A stretch of 64,000 bases of DNA from Chitinophagaceae bacterium (GCA_023957575.1 JAMLGU010000002.1:62001-126000); one strand, 5' to 3'. Positions 16,173-25,673 are shown, counted from the first letter of the stretch. The notes: generated by a model from the letters alone, not told the origin. Translations and numbers: made by a program.

Positions 16173-18731
16173 ATGGCAAAAAACTTATTAATAGTAGAGA
16201 GTCCTGCAAAAGCAAAAACAATTGAAAAATTTTTGGGTAAAGATTTTCAGGTAAAAAGTTGCTTTGGACATATCCGCGACCTCGAAAAAGCAGGTATGGG
16301 TATTGATATTGAAAACAACTTTGAACCACGCTATGTCGTTTCTGAAGGAAAAGAAAAAGTAGTTAAAGAATTAAAAACATTAGCCCAAAAAAGTGAGGAA
16401 GTATGGCTGGCTACGGATGAGGACCGCGAAGGAGAAGCCATCAGTTGGCACCTGTGCGAAGTATTGGGCCTCGACCCAAATAAAACCAAAAGAATTGTTT
16501 TTCACGAAATTACTAAGCCCGCTATTAAAGAAGCAGTGGAAAATCCCCGTCTATTAGACATGAATTTGGTGAAGGCGCAACAAGCACGCAGGGTGTTAGA
16601 CAGAATCGTTGGTTTTGAGTTGAGCCCCGTACTCTGGCGAAAAATAAGTGTAAAAAATAACCTAAGCGCCGGAAGGGTACAAAGCGTGGCCGTACGCCTT
16701 ATTTCTGAAAGAGAAAGAGAAATCAATGCTTTTGAACCGCAGAGCAGTTTTAAGATTGAAGCTGTTTTTACCGCGGCTGATGTGAGTGGCAAGTCAGTAA
16801 ATTTTAAAGCTGAAGGCAAAAAATATGACGAAGAAGCTGATGCAGCATCTTTCCTAAATACTTGTATCGGTGCTGATTATGTTGTAAAGGATATTCAGGT
16901 GAAGCCGGGCAAAAGATCACCTGCACCGCCTTTTACCACTTCTACACTTCAGCAGGAAGCCAGTCGCAAATTAGGATACAGCGTGAGCAAAACCATGCTT
17001 GTAGCCCAGCAACTTTACGAAAACGGGTTGATAACTTACATGCGTACAGACAGTGTAAACCTGAGCAATACAGCATTGGCGGATATTTCAAACCGGGTTA
17101 AGGAGATGTATGGCGAAGAATATCATCAGTTTAGACGGTATAAAACCAAAAGCCAGAGCGCTCAGGAGGCGCACGAAGCCATCAGGCCTACCTACATGAG
17201 TAATACTACTGTGGAAAACAATGACTGGAAGAGGTTGTACGAATTGATCTGGAAACGTACAATGGCATGTCAGATGGCTGATGCACAATTAGAAAGAACG
17301 ATTGCAAAAATTGAAATTTCTACCAATAAAGAAGAACTGACTGCCACCGGTGAGGTTATAAAATTTGAAGGATTCCTGAAAGTGTATCGCGAGGACAGAG
17401 ATGAAGAAGATATTAATGAAGACGAACAACAGGAAGGCATGTTGCCGCCATTGCAAATCAAACAGCAATTACCTCTTGTGCAAATGGCTGCTACTGAACG
17501 TTTTACAAAACCTTCTCCCCGATACAGTGAAGCCTCATTAGTAAAAAAATTAGAAGAACTCGGCATTGGCCGTCCTTCTACCTATGCACCTACCATTTCT
17601 ACCATACAAAAGAGAGGATATGTAGAAAAGCGCGATAAGGAAGGAACCTCAAGAATATTCAGAGTGTTGGTTTTAAAGGATGATAAAATTTCCAAAACAA
17701 AAGAAAAGGAGATTTTTGGCGCAGAAAAAGCCAAAATGTTTCCCACCGATTTGGGACTGGTTGTTACCGATTTCTTAAAACAGAATTTTGAAGATATCAT
17801 GGATTATGGCTTCACTGCCCGCATCGAAAATGAGTTTGATGAGGTGGCCGAAGGCAAAATCCTATGGAACGACATGATTGACGGGTTTTACAATCCCTTT
17901 AAAACCGATGTAGAAAAAACAATTGAAAATGCAGAGCGCATTAAAGGCGAAAAGGAATTAGGCACCGAACCGGGCACCGGCAAACCTGTGTATGCTCGAA
18001 TGGGACGCTTTGGCCCGATGGTTCAAATCGGTGGTGCAGATGAAGATGACACGCCACGATTTGCTTCTTTGCAAAAAGGCCAGAGCATTGAGACCATCAC
18101 CTTGGAAGAAGCATTGGAACTGTTTAAACTTCCGGTTACTTTGGGTGATTATGAAGGCAAGGAAGTTTCGGTTAATGCCGGACGCTTCGGACCATATATC
18201 AAATGGGGCGAAAGTTTTGTTTCTTTGCCCAAAGGTCAGGACCCGTTAACGGTTGATTTGACAAAAGCAATAAAATTAATTGAAGAAAAACAAAAAGCAG
18301 AAGCGCCAATCGGGAATTATGAAGGCAAGCCCGTAACCAAAGGCAAAGGACGTTTTGGCCCTTTTATCAAGTGGAATGAGATGTTTATAAATGTACCGAA
18401 ACGATATAATTTTGACAATCTCTCGCAAGCTGAAATTGAGGAACTGATCCTTGCAAAAATTGACAAAGAAGCCAACCGCTATATTCAACAATGGCCTGAT
18501 GAAAAAATTTCAATCGAAAACGGGCGCTGGGGACCCTATATCCGCTTTGGCAAAAAAATGGTAAAAATGGGTCGAAAAGAAAGTGGCGAGAAATACACTG
18601 CTGAGGAACTTTCCGGCATTGCCTTAGATGAAGTTAAGAAAATGATTGAGATTGAACTGCCTGATGCATTTAAAAAACCTGCAAAAAAAGCGGCAGCCAA
18701 AAAAAAGGCTCCGGCCAAAAAGAAGGCTTAA
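16173..18731 (+). CDS. topA: DNA topoisomerase I
   Basis: 852-residue type IA topoisomerase that relaxes negative supercoils. The Toprim domain starts at 'LLIVESPAKAKTIEKFLG' and includes 'TDEDREGEAISWHL'. The active-site Tyr is in 'LITYMRTDSVNLS' near residue 290. The C-terminus has no Cys zinc fingers; instead there are four repeats of the type 'GRFGPxIKWG' (about residues 605-800), followed by a Lys/Ala-rich tail ('AKKAAAKKKAPAKKKA') likely to bind DNA. This organisation is usual in Bacteroidota. Confidence 0.96.
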   Translation: MAKNLLIVESPAKAKTIEKFLGKDFQVKSCFGHIRDLEKAGMGIDIENNFEPRYVVSEGKEKVVKELKTLAQKSEEVWLATDEDREGEAISWHLCEVLGLDPNKTKRIVFHEITKPAIKEAVENPRLLDMNLVKAQQARRVLDRIVGFELSPVLWRKISVKNNLSAGRVQSVAVRLISEREREINAFEPQSSFKIEAVFTAADVSGKSVNFKAEGKKYDEEADAASFLNTCIGADYVVKDIQVKPGKRSPAPPFTTSTLQQEASRKLGYSVSKTMLVAQQLYENGLITYMRTDSVNLSNTALADISNRVKEMYGEEYHQFRRYKTKSQSAQEAHEAIRPTYMSNTTVENNDWKRLYELIWKRTMACQMADAQLERTIAKIEISTNKEELTATGEVIKFEGFLKVYREDRDEEDINEDEQQEGMLPPLQIKQQLPLVQMAATERFTKPSPRYSEASLVKKLEELGIGRPSTYAPTISTIQKRGYVEKRDKEGTSRIFRVLVLKDDKISKTKEKEIFGAEKAKMFPTDLGLVVTDFLKQNFEDIMDYGFTARIENEFDEVAEGKILWNDMIDGFYNPFKTDVEKTIENAERIKGEKELGTEPGTGKPVYARMGRFGPMVQIGGADEDDTPRFASLQKGQSIETITLEEALELFKLPVTLGDYEGKEVSVNAGRFGPYIKWGESFVSLPKGQDPLTVDLTKAIKLIEEKQKAEAPIGNYEGKPVTKGKGRFGPFIKWNEMFINVPKRYNFDNLSQAEIEELILAKIDKEANRYIQQWPDEKISIENGRWGPYIRFGKKMVKMGRKESGEKYTAEELSGIALDEVKKMIEIELPDAFKKPAKKAAAKKKAPAKKKA

Positions 18732-18900
18732 GCAGTTTTCTTAGATTAGCTGTAATGCAACAAGATATCCATAAAGGCTGAAACTATCAACATGCGCTTC
18801 ATTGTTGGCACTGCGCACCTAACGAAGCCTTAGTTGTTGGTGTAGGCTTCCCCAAAATTCGGCCAGAAGATCTTAGAGTTAACAATTCAAAAGTTTGTTA

Positions 18901-18949
18901 ATTTTAAAGCTAGATTATTGGGGGCTTTTTTCAATCCGATTAATGCTTA
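18901..18949. repeat. ~46-bp imperfect direct repeat, copy A
   Basis: The stretch ATTTTAAAGCTAGATTATTG and onward is very similar to 20241-20285 (about six differences over ~46 bases). It ends at the stop codon of the HigA-like gene. Read in the gene direction it forms a small hairpin (AAAGC / GCTTT) near a T-rich end, so it could be a shared transcript end or a cassette border. Confidence 0.7.
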
Positions 18950-19258
18950 GGCAACGTTATTTTCTTTTTCTTTTCGGATTCGGTTGATTCTTTTTACTTC
19001 ATTCGATTTTTCTTTTAATTCATTCTCAATATCATAATCATCTTGAAGTCCAAGCCAAAATTTTGCAGAATTTCCAAAATATGCACTTAATCGAACAGCG
19101 GTATCTGCTGAAATCCTTCTATTTCCTTTAATGATTTCTGAAATTCTCGTTTGGGGAATCTCCAGGTCTTTTGAAAGTCTATACTGCGAAATTTCAAGTG
19201 GAACTAAAAATTCCTCTAATAATACTTCTCCTGGTGTGATATTTCTCAACTTTTCCAT
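18947..19258 (-). CDS. higA: HigA-family antitoxin
   Basis: 103-residue XRE-type DNA-binding antitoxin. The start 'LRNITPGEVLLEEFLVPLEISQYRLSKDLEIPQTRISEIIKG' is typical of HigA, with the helix-turn-helix at about residues 22-42. It neutralises the upstream toxin and represses the promoter. It starts 11 bp after the toxin gene, in the toxin-first order typical of hig modules. The C-terminus ends in a Lys/Arg-rich stretch. Confidence 0.9.
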   Translation of the reverse strand: MEKLRNITPGEVLLEEFLVPLEISQYRLSKDLEIPQTRISEIIKGNRRISADTAVRLSAYFGNSAKFWLGLQDDYDIENELKEKSNEVKRINRIRKEKENNVA

Positions 19259-19269
19259 ATTTTCTGCAT

Positions 19270-19551
19270 TTAATGATAATCTAAAATTTCAACTTTAAAA
19301 GCATTTCCATTTTCCCATCTGAAAACAATCCTCCATTGGCTATTGATTCTAATACTGTAAAATTCGCCTAAATCTCCTTTTAATTTTTCAAGTCGATTAG
19401 CCGGAGGAATTCTTAAGTCATTAATATCAATCGAGTTGTTAATCATTCTCAATTTTCGTCTTGCAACTTCCTGAATTTCTCGAGGAAGCTTTTTGGAAAC
19501 AATACCGTTCCAAATTTTTTCGGTTTCTTTATTTCCAAAAGATAGAATCAT
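19270..19551 (-). CDS. higB: HigB-family toxin (RelE/ParE fold)
   Basis: 93-residue mRNA-interferase-type toxin. Family marks are 'MILSFGNKETEKIWNG', 'RKLRMINNSIDINDLR' and the C-terminal 'FYSIRINSQWRIVFRWENG' with basic residues expected at the active site. It is translated first, with the antitoxin gene directly after. A palindrome and -7 box lie just upstream (19559-19579), consistent with autoregulation. Confidence 0.9.
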   Translation of the reverse strand: MILSFGNKETEKIWNGIVSKKLPREIQEVARRKLRMINNSIDINDLRIPPANRLEKLKGDLGEFYSIRINSQWRIVFRWENGNAFKVEILDYH

Positions 19552-19558
19552 ACTTTTA

Positions 19559-19579
19559 ACGTTACTAACGTCAAAGGTA
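19559..19579 (-). promoter_or_regulatory. higBA promoter and operator
   Basis: CAAAGGTA at 19572-19579 is a TACCTTTG -7 box on the minus strand. Between it and the higB start lies a perfect palindrome ACGTTA-C-TAACGT (19559-19571). A repressor bound there would cover the transcription start. Confidence 0.65.
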
Positions 19580-20240
19580 AGTATGATTTTGATTACTTGA
19601 TATTCTTATCTATTTTTTTTAAATTCTGACTAACTCTTTTTAATTCATTTATAATCAGTCGATTTTATTTTTCCGTTAGCACGAGAATTTATTTTCGATC
19701 GGGAAGAATGGTGCATGTCGCACAACGAACAGGTATTGCCGATGGTTGGGAATTTGAAATCGGTCTGATAGAACTGCTGTCTGACTTTTTGATAAAGATA
19801 AATAGTAAGTACTGAAGTTGGGTTTTATTCATCAGTTCTAACCGCTGCACAATAGAATTACCACTGCCGATTGTTCCATTGTCCAGCACGCCTATTGCCA
19901 ATGCAATGTTCAAGCAACACCTTCGGTGATTCTTTTCTCCGTCAGAGTTTATCCTCTTTTCTTTTCATCAAATATATAATAAAAGTGAAAGGTAATGAAA
20001 TTTCGGGAAAATCCCTTAATGCAGATGCAGTAGAACACATAAAGTAAACTTCATATAACAGTTACCATGATTTATCATAATGGCACTTTAGTAGATATTA
20101 AGGAACTGCGCAACCGAGGCTCGCCAAGAGTAAAAAAATAAGTGAGTGCCGCTAAATAGGTTCCTGAGCTTGCCGAAGGAACCCGCCCCGATATATAGAG
20201 GGAAAGCCCTGGTCGTTTAAAATAGGAGCTTTCTTAGTTT
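19580..20240. other. Gene-free stretch between higBA and fic
   Basis: No frame with convincing coding character. The segment includes short, unrelated-looking scraps and the hairpin at 20159-20183. Probably decayed accessory DNA. Confidence 0.5.
20159..20183. repeat. REP-like hairpin
   Basis: GGTTCCT...AGGAACC inverted repeat around GAGCTTGCCGA, a form common among dispersed REP elements. Single copy in the window. Confidence 0.55.
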
Positions 20241-20285
20241 ATTTTAAAGCTCGATTATTGGGAGCTATTTCAATCCGCTTAATGT
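20241..20285. repeat. ~46-bp imperfect direct repeat, copy B
   Basis: Counterpart of 18901-18949, about 24 bp past the stop of the Fic gene. Read in the gene direction it contains the stem AGCTC / GAGCT followed by TTT, a weak terminator-like hairpin. Confidence 0.7.
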
Positions 20286-20308
20286 TAGCGGTTCGGGCAG
20301 TGTTTAGG

Positions 20309-21382
20309 TTACTCTTTTTTAGTCAATACATATACACTTCCTTTTCCTTTTCCAATCATTGTCAGCACTTGCTCATCTCGTAAGTATTGCAAATCTTTCT
20401 TCAAAGTGCTTAATCTAATTTCGGGAAATTGCATTGCCAAATCACCTACTTTTATTGGTTGATTATTGGAAATAAAATCTTTGATTTGTTTTTGTCTGTC
20501 GTTTAGATAACCACCTTTGGATTTGAAAACGTCATATTTCTGATCCAATTTTTCTGTAAGTGTTTTCAAACTTTCCAAGAAAAAAATCAACCACAAGTTT
20601 ATACGTTCGTTTTCCGTTCCCCGATTTTTCTGTCCGTTCATTAATGCCTCGTAATAGGCTTTTTTATTTTGTTCGATATGCTTTTCAAACGAAATATATT
20701 GAATAAACGAATAATCACTTTGCAACAAACAAAGCGTTGTAAGCAATCTCGAAAGTCTGCCGTTTCCGTCTTGAAATGGGTGTATGCTCAAAAAATCATA
20801 GATAAAACTACCGATTAAAACAAGTTGATGAATAGTCTTTTGCTCTAATTGTTCATTTGTCCATTCAACCAACTCCTGCATTTCTGTTGCTACCAAAGCA
20901 GGTTCGGTAGTGGCAAAAATAGTCCGTTGTTCGCCTGTTGGATAAGTTGCCACAACTTTGTTAGAAAGAAATTTGTAAGTTCCTCTGTGTCGTTCATCTT
21001 TATTGCTGTATTTCAGCAACATTTGATGTAGTTGTTTGATGTAGCTTTCCGAAAGTTTGACGTCGGAATAATTGTCGTAAATCAATTCTAAAACTTCATA
21101 ATACCCAATGACTTCCTGTTCATCACGGGTTTTTAGTGTTGTGATTTTAACGTCTTTCAAAAGTTCCTTTACTTCTTGGTTTGTAAGCGTTGCACCTTCA
21201 ATTCTTGTAGATGAGCCGATACTTTCAATAGTGGCAATTTTTCGCAATTCTTTCAAATAGCGATTTTCCTGCTTTTCGGCAATATTCCATTTGCCTTTGA
21301 AGCCGTCAATGTAGCCAATGAGTTGCAATACTCTTTGGTTGGTTATAAAGTCAAAATTAAGTTTCTGAATGAATTTATCCAT
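20309..21382 (-). CDS. Fic-family AMP-transferase with winged-helix C-terminus
   Basis: 357 residues. The Fic core motif 'HPFQDGNGR' is near residues 200-208 and complete, so adenylylation activity is possible. An N-terminal inhibitory motif is present: 'SSTRIEG' at about 57-63 (S/TxxxEG), meaning that this protein is autoinhibited by its own helix rather than by a separate antitoxin. The C-terminus (about 290-357: 'DLAMQFPEIRLSTLKKDLQYL') looks like a winged-helix DNA-binding domain. Its promoter region carries phased 11-bp repeats that this domain may bind. The target protein is unknown. Confidence 0.9.
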   Translation of the reverse strand: MDKFIQKLNFDFITNQRVLQLIGYIDGFKGKWNIAEKQENRYLKELRKIATIESIGSSTRIEGATLTNQEVKELLKDVKITTLKTRDEQEVIGYYEVLELIYDNYSDVKLSESYIKQLHQMLLKYSNKDERHRGTYKFLSNKVVATYPTGEQRTIFATTEPALVATEMQELVEWTNEQLEQKTIHQLVLIGSFIYDFLSIHPFQDGNGRLSRLLTTLCLLQSDYSFIQYISFEKHIEQNKKAYYEALMNGQKNRGTENERINLWLIFFLESLKTLTEKLDQKYDVFKSKGGYLNDRQKQIKDFISNNQPIKVGDLAMQFPEIRLSTLKKDLQYLRDEQVLTMIGKGKGSVYVLTKKE

Positions 21383-21457
21383 ATCTTATCCGTATTTTAT
21401 CCATAAAAAGGACTGCACAAAGATATGAAATATCTATATCGTATCCATATTTTATCC
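21375..21457 (-). promoter_or_regulatory. fic promoter with phased 11-bp repeats
   Basis: TTATCC recurs at 21375, 21386 and 21397 and again, as (G/T)TATCC, at 21441 and 21452, each step exactly 11 bp. Extended units read TTATCCRTATT. The two groups flank CAAAGATA (21418-21425), which is a TATCTTTG -7 box for the minus strand. The first repeat overlaps the fic start codon. The layout suggests a cooperative operator. Confidence 0.65.
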
Positions 21458-21666
21458 AAATAATTAGAATATAAAATTAAATTTTAAAATTTTTCTGTGG
21501 CTATGGTCTTGATATAGGGTTGTTTTTGCCTGACCGCCAATCAGGTTATACAGGGGAATTTCACCCCTGCATTTCCACGGAACCGTACATGAAAGTCTCC
21601 CTTAGTACGGCTCTTCGTGTTAATAATCACTCAAAAATAAAACTTTAACCTTTACGGATGCATCAA

Positions 21667-21710
21667 AAATTTCTTTCCCCTCTCCCCCGGAGAGGGGCCA
21701 GGGGTGAGGC
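21667..21710. repeat. 44-bp REP-like hairpin element, copy 1
   Basis: Contains the perfect stem CCCCTCTCC / GGAGAGGGG followed by CCAGGGGTGAGGC. One base differs from the copy at 31773-31816. Confidence 0.85.
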
Positions 21711-21718
21711 ACTTTACC

Positions 21719-21926
21719 CCATGAACCCCATCCTGTTTACTCCATTTCTTTTTTTCTGCACCTTAAAGCCGGTTTAGCCTGGCATTATATCTATTTCGAT
21801 AAAAACCCCGCATAGCAGAAACTGGAGCTGGAAGCCCGAAAAAATAAAATCGTCCTCTGGTCCGATTCCCGGCCACCCATTGCGCCTTGGCATAGGTGTA
21901 GGATAAAAAGAGAACAAAAATAGTTT
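21719..21926 (+). pseudogene. Internally deleted thermonuclease remnant, copy 1
   Basis: About 200 bp, ~80% identical by eye to 30384-30595. Plus-strand translation shows a signal-peptide-like start (MNPILFTPFLFFCT) and then, in another frame, pieces typical of the end of micrococcal-nuclease-like (SNase) proteins: 'GLAWHYIYFDKNP' and 'EARKNKIVLWSD'. The nuclease core between them is missing and an in-frame stop follows the DKNPA part. Both copies lack the same part, so the deletion is older than the duplication. Confidence 0.65.
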
Positions 21927-21927
21927 T

Positions 21928-22056
21928 GCTAACGTCTGGTGGCTTTGCCGTGAAGTGGATTTCGGAGCTCAAAAATGGCAATACACAACAAAAGTTGATG
22001 CAAGGTAGAATGTTCAATTAACCACTTCACCTGCCCTGAGCCAAACGCCTGTTACC
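21928..22056. repeat. ~130-bp imperfect inverted repeat, element a
   Basis: Left end GCTAACGTCTGGTGGCTTTG and right end (reverse complement) TAACAGGCGTTTGGCTCAGG pair over about 30 bases, both leading into TGAAGTGG. The centre carries GTTCAATT. The same family appears at 30591-30723 and 54903-55044, with a left half at 31628. The architecture recalls integron attC sites, but canonical core sites are not exact. Confidence 0.6.
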
Positions 22057-22160
22057 GGTTCGTTGTTCTTTTTCGTCCGTAAGTTTGTCGGTCGTTTTGG
22101 TGGTGCTGATTTGCACTAATTCTACCTGCGATAATCTGCCATATCTGCGTCATCAGCGCT

Positions 22161-22197
22161 CTAACTCATAATTCATCATTTATCACCCATCACTCAT
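22161..22197. repeat. Gene-tail repeat at the stop of the methyltransferase gene
   Basis: ATTCATCATTTATCACCCATCACT-type sequence. The TGA stop at 22194-22196 lies at the edge of the repeat. Similar tails lie at the stops of the genes ending at 25773 and 26278. Confidence 0.6.
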
Positions 22198-25100
22198 TTC
22201 AAAGCCTCTTTTATAATCCTCACTTCTTCCACACTATCTAAGGTTTCTATGGCAAGGCGAACCGGATGGTTGGGATCGTACAAACGCTCAAACTCACTTT
22301 GGATGATAGCCAGTTTCTTTTCTTCGCTCATATCATCTGTGATGGGCTTTAAATCTCCCAAATGCTTTAAGATTTCTTTGCCTGCCGATTTGATTTCCTC
22401 GGGGAAGTAGATCTCGTAGAAAATTGAATTATTCAATTCTTCAAAAAAAGGTTGAGAGAGTTCGTTACTCTTAGAAGCTGATAAATGATAATTATAATCC
22501 TGAACGATTTCAATTTGTTGAGAATACTGTATTGTATCAGGATGCAATGGAAACACCTTGGAATTTTCAATAAGTATTTTTTGGAAAGTATTTTTTTCAA
22601 TATCCAAATATTTGTACTTATGATAAAAATTTAGGACATCTGAATTCAAAAGCGCACAGAGTGCTTTTGGGGTAAAATCAGAATCTCTTTTTGCAATTAT
22701 AGAAAATCCAATTTGAGTATGGTATATCTCATTTTCAGTATATCCAGCATATATCCTTAAAGGGTTTCCAGAGATTATCTGCCTAACAATTACTCTTGGT
22801 TCCGTGAAAAACTTTTTTTGTCTTGGTGCACCCAACCAATCGCCATATTTCAAATATTCTTCTATCTTTAAATAATCAACATAAAAACGATGAATGTTTG
22901 ATCCTGATATAAGCGGAACATAGTCTGAGTTGATTTTTTTTGACGAATGAAACACACGGTTTTTTATTTGGTCTGGCGTGTGTCCTTTATAACTATCATA
23001 TGGTGTTATTCCTAAACAGACTTCAAATTTTTTTTCTAATTCAATTTTTTTAGATTGAATTTTTGAAAGAACATTCAGTTGTTCAGGTGTTGAAAAAATA
23101 CTAATACGAAAGTCTGAATCATTTTTCCAAAGAACTCTATTGAATTCTCTGAAATTTAGTTTTTCGAAATTTATCTTGTCATTTTTCTTGTAAAATGCAC
23201 CCAATACTGGACTTTTTAGGCCATTTGCTCCGATTTGAATTATTATGGTTTCAACAATAGCTTCTTTGAAAATGTTGTCTGGTAGTTTTATTACTTGAAT
23301 AAGATTGTCAATAATTATTTTTCTAAGCTTTCTGTATGAGCTATTAAGAAGCATAGAATTTGGATTAATGAAAACCAAAGAACCTTTACCTCTACAAAGT
23401 CCTATTCCTTTTTCAATAAATGTCGAGTAAAGATTGATTCGATTTTCGGTTGATTTATACTCGTTGAACAGAAACTTTACCAAATCTTTTGGAAGTTGCT
23501 TTATATCCACATAAGGCGGATTCCCAATCACCACATCAAAGCCCCCTTTTTCTCGCCATACTTCGGAGAAAAAGAGTTTGAAGTCAAAGTCTATTTTATA
23601 GCCCGCAAATTGCTCGGCAGAATCAAGTAGTTCCCGTATTTTGGTGTTAATCTGTTGGCGTAGGGCTTTCTTTTCTTTTTCGTCTGTGATGTCATAGAAT
23701 TTGTCTTTGAGCTTTTCTAATTCGGCTTCTACTAACAAATTTCGCATTGCTCCGTCAGGCAGACCTATCAAAGAGTTTCCCGCCACAATCTTGTAATCTA
23801 AGTTGGGCAAGGTTTCTATCGGGTCCAAGTCGTCTTCATCCACCACCAAACTCAGCCACAAACGCAAACGGGCAATGTCAATGGCGGAGCTGTCAATGTC
23901 CACCCCATAGATGCTTTCCTGTATAATGTGGCGTTTCAGGCGGTAGATGTAGCGGCTGTCGCTCACACTTTCACGGTGTTCAAAACCAAAGCCTTTTAAT
24001 TTTTGTGTCAGGTAGTCATAACTCAAATGCGGTTTCAGTACCAGCATTGCATTGACCAATTCGTGCAACAAGCCCACAGGAAAAGCCCCCGAACCAATGG
24101 CAGGGTCACAAATTTTGATGCTACTAAGTTTTTGGTCTATCAGGTCGGCATTTTTGCGAATGCTTTCAGGCAGTTGGTATTGGTAGGTTTTGGTTTCGCC
24201 TTTGGCAGCTACCCGTTCATCATTTTCCAAAGCAAAATGCCCTTCACGGATAAAGGTTTCGATATCTTTTTTCGGAACACGGACTTTGTCGGTATGCTCC
24301 AGTTCTATTTTTAGGTTTCCTTTTTTATTGGTGCTGCCGCCAAACAGTTTAGTTTGGTCTGAACCCAATTCCTGATAACTGCTTGTGCCGCTGTTCAGGG
24401 CATTGTCCAAATAATGAATCAGGCTTTCCTGACACATATAATGCACAATTTCCCTTGGGGTGTAGAAAGCACCTTTGCTTTTACGCTCAGTAATGTCAAG
24501 CATATTTTCAAATACTTTCCCCAACATTTCAGGGTCAACGGCTACTTCCTTGTCTAAAGGTTCATCTTCTTTTATGGTGAAGTTGTAGCGGTCGAATACG
24601 TCTAATATGCCTGTGCCTACATCACCTGCTTTGTTTTTTTCTTCGTTGCGGAATAAGTTCTGAGGAATAGAAATATTGGCTTCCTGCCAGTTGTAATCGG
24701 CTTCAAACAAACCACCGTTCAAAAACGGAATGCGACAATCAAAACGCTGGTAGTAGGAGTTTACACTGTCGCGCTCTTTGGCAAGGGCTTCATAAAACAA
24801 GTATTGCAGTTTGTCTTTAAAGAAATTGACCTTTTCTTTTTGGGCTTGGTCAAACAGTTCTTGAACAAATCGTTTTTTGCCTGTTCCCCAACGTGCATTT
24901 TGAGCCACGCCCAGCCAACCTTTTTTCTGCAAGAAATACAAGAACACAATTTGCCCCAGTAGCTTTTTGGTAAACCGGGCATTGTCTATTCCTGCCTGGT
25001 CAATGGCAGATTTTACTTTACGGTCATTTTCAAAATGCTCGTAAAGCTTGATGTAAAGGTCTTTGTACTGGTTGAAGAATTCGTCTGTTACCTTTTCAAT

Positions 25101-25673
25101 GCTAAAGGCAGCTTCTAATTCTTCAATGGTGGGGTTGTTGGAAATGTTTTGCAACAAGGGCAACAACTGATTTTTGGCGGTATGGGCTTTTTCGTATTTG
25201 CCCACCAAAAACGAATAGCGTTTGGCAGGAGTAAATTCTTTTTTGGTTTTTACTTTGCCCTTTTCTTCGTCCAGTTCAGAACGGTATTCTAGTTTAATGA
25301 ATGAAAATCGCCAATCTGCACCTTCATCTTCCTTGCTGTAAAAAGCCACCAAAGCATAATCTTTTTCAAACCTGCTCAGGTGTTTGATTACAAAATTTCG
25401 GAGTGCCGTTCTGGCCCGCTCCAATTTGGTAACACTCTTTACTTCTACAATCAACACGTCCAACGCTTCGCCATCAGGGTCAATGTATTTTCCAATGCGT
25501 TTGTAGGTATTGATATGCTCTTTGTAGTCTTCCCAAATCAGATTCCCACTATATCGGTTGTCCTTATCTTCAAAGTCGTTCAGCAGGTTTTTGGCAAAAA
25601 CGGTGAACTGCTCTTCGTTGAAAGCGTTATTGAAAGTTTTTTCTATGAGTTCTTGTGCTGTTTTTTTGTCCAC
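22194..25673 (-). CDS. Eco57I/PglX-type nuclease-methyltransferase of a defence cassette
   Basis: 1159-residue class I adenine-N6 DNA methyltransferase. SAM motif 'ICDPAIGSGAFPVGLL' lies near residue 522, preceded by 'GAFYTPREIVHYM', and catalytic 'VVIGNPPYVDI' near 717. The N-terminal ~150 residues carry 'DPDGEALDVLIVEVKS' with an ExK pair (Glu77, Lys79) and upstream Asp residues, compatible with a PD-(D/E)XK nuclease, as in type IIG enzymes. A target-recognition region should follow the NPPY motif. It is the last gene of a minus-strand group with a PLD-helicase and an XRE regulator. Size and order also resemble PglX of BREX and DrmMI of DISARM. Whether it cuts or only methylates is not decidable here. 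Confidence 0.85.
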   Translation of the reverse strand: MDKKTAQELIEKTFNNAFNEEQFTVFAKNLLNDFEDKDNRYSGNLIWEDYKEHINTYKRIGKYIDPDGEALDVLIVEVKSVTKLERARTALRNFVIKHLSRFEKDYALVAFYSKEDEGADWRFSFIKLEYRSELDEEKGKVKTKKEFTPAKRYSFLVGKYEKAHTAKNQLLPLLQNISNNPTIEELEAAFSIEKVTDEFFNQYKDLYIKLYEHFENDRKVKSAIDQAGIDNARFTKKLLGQIVFLYFLQKKGWLGVAQNARWGTGKKRFVQELFDQAQKEKVNFFKDKLQYLFYEALAKERDSVNSYYQRFDCRIPFLNGGLFEADYNWQEANISIPQNLFRNEEKNKAGDVGTGILDVFDRYNFTIKEDEPLDKEVAVDPEMLGKVFENMLDITERKSKGAFYTPREIVHYMCQESLIHYLDNALNSGTSSYQELGSDQTKLFGGSTNKKGNLKIELEHTDKVRVPKKDIETFIREGHFALENDERVAAKGETKTYQYQLPESIRKNADLIDQKLSSIKICDPAIGSGAFPVGLLHELVNAMLVLKPHLSYDYLTQKLKGFGFEHRESVSDSRYIYRLKRHIIQESIYGVDIDSSAIDIARLRLWLSLVVDEDDLDPIETLPNLDYKIVAGNSLIGLPDGAMRNLLVEAELEKLKDKFYDITDEKEKKALRQQINTKIRELLDSAEQFAGYKIDFDFKLFFSEVWREKGGFDVVIGNPPYVDIKQLPKDLVKFLFNEYKSTENRINLYSTFIEKGIGLCRGKGSLVFINPNSMLLNSSYRKLRKIIIDNLIQVIKLPDNIFKEAIVETIIIQIGANGLKSPVLGAFYKKNDKINFEKLNFREFNRVLWKNDSDFRISIFSTPEQLNVLSKIQSKKIELEKKFEVCLGITPYDSYKGHTPDQIKNRVFHSSKKINSDYVPLISGSNIHRFYVDYLKIEEYLKYGDWLGAPRQKKFFTEPRVIVRQIISGNPLRIYAGYTENEIYHTQIGFSIIAKRDSDFTPKALCALLNSDVLNFYHKYKYLDIEKNTFQKILIENSKVFPLHPDTIQYSQQIEIVQDYNYHLSASKSNELSQPFFEELNNSIFYEIYFPEEIKSAGKEILKHLGDLKPITDDMSEEKKLAIIQSEFERLYDPNHPVRLAIETLDSVEEVRIIKEALK

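Noticed and set aside
19689..19913. 74-codon minus-strand frame between higBA and fic
   Set aside because: No domain, odd composition and no linked gene; treated as non-coding remnant sequence.
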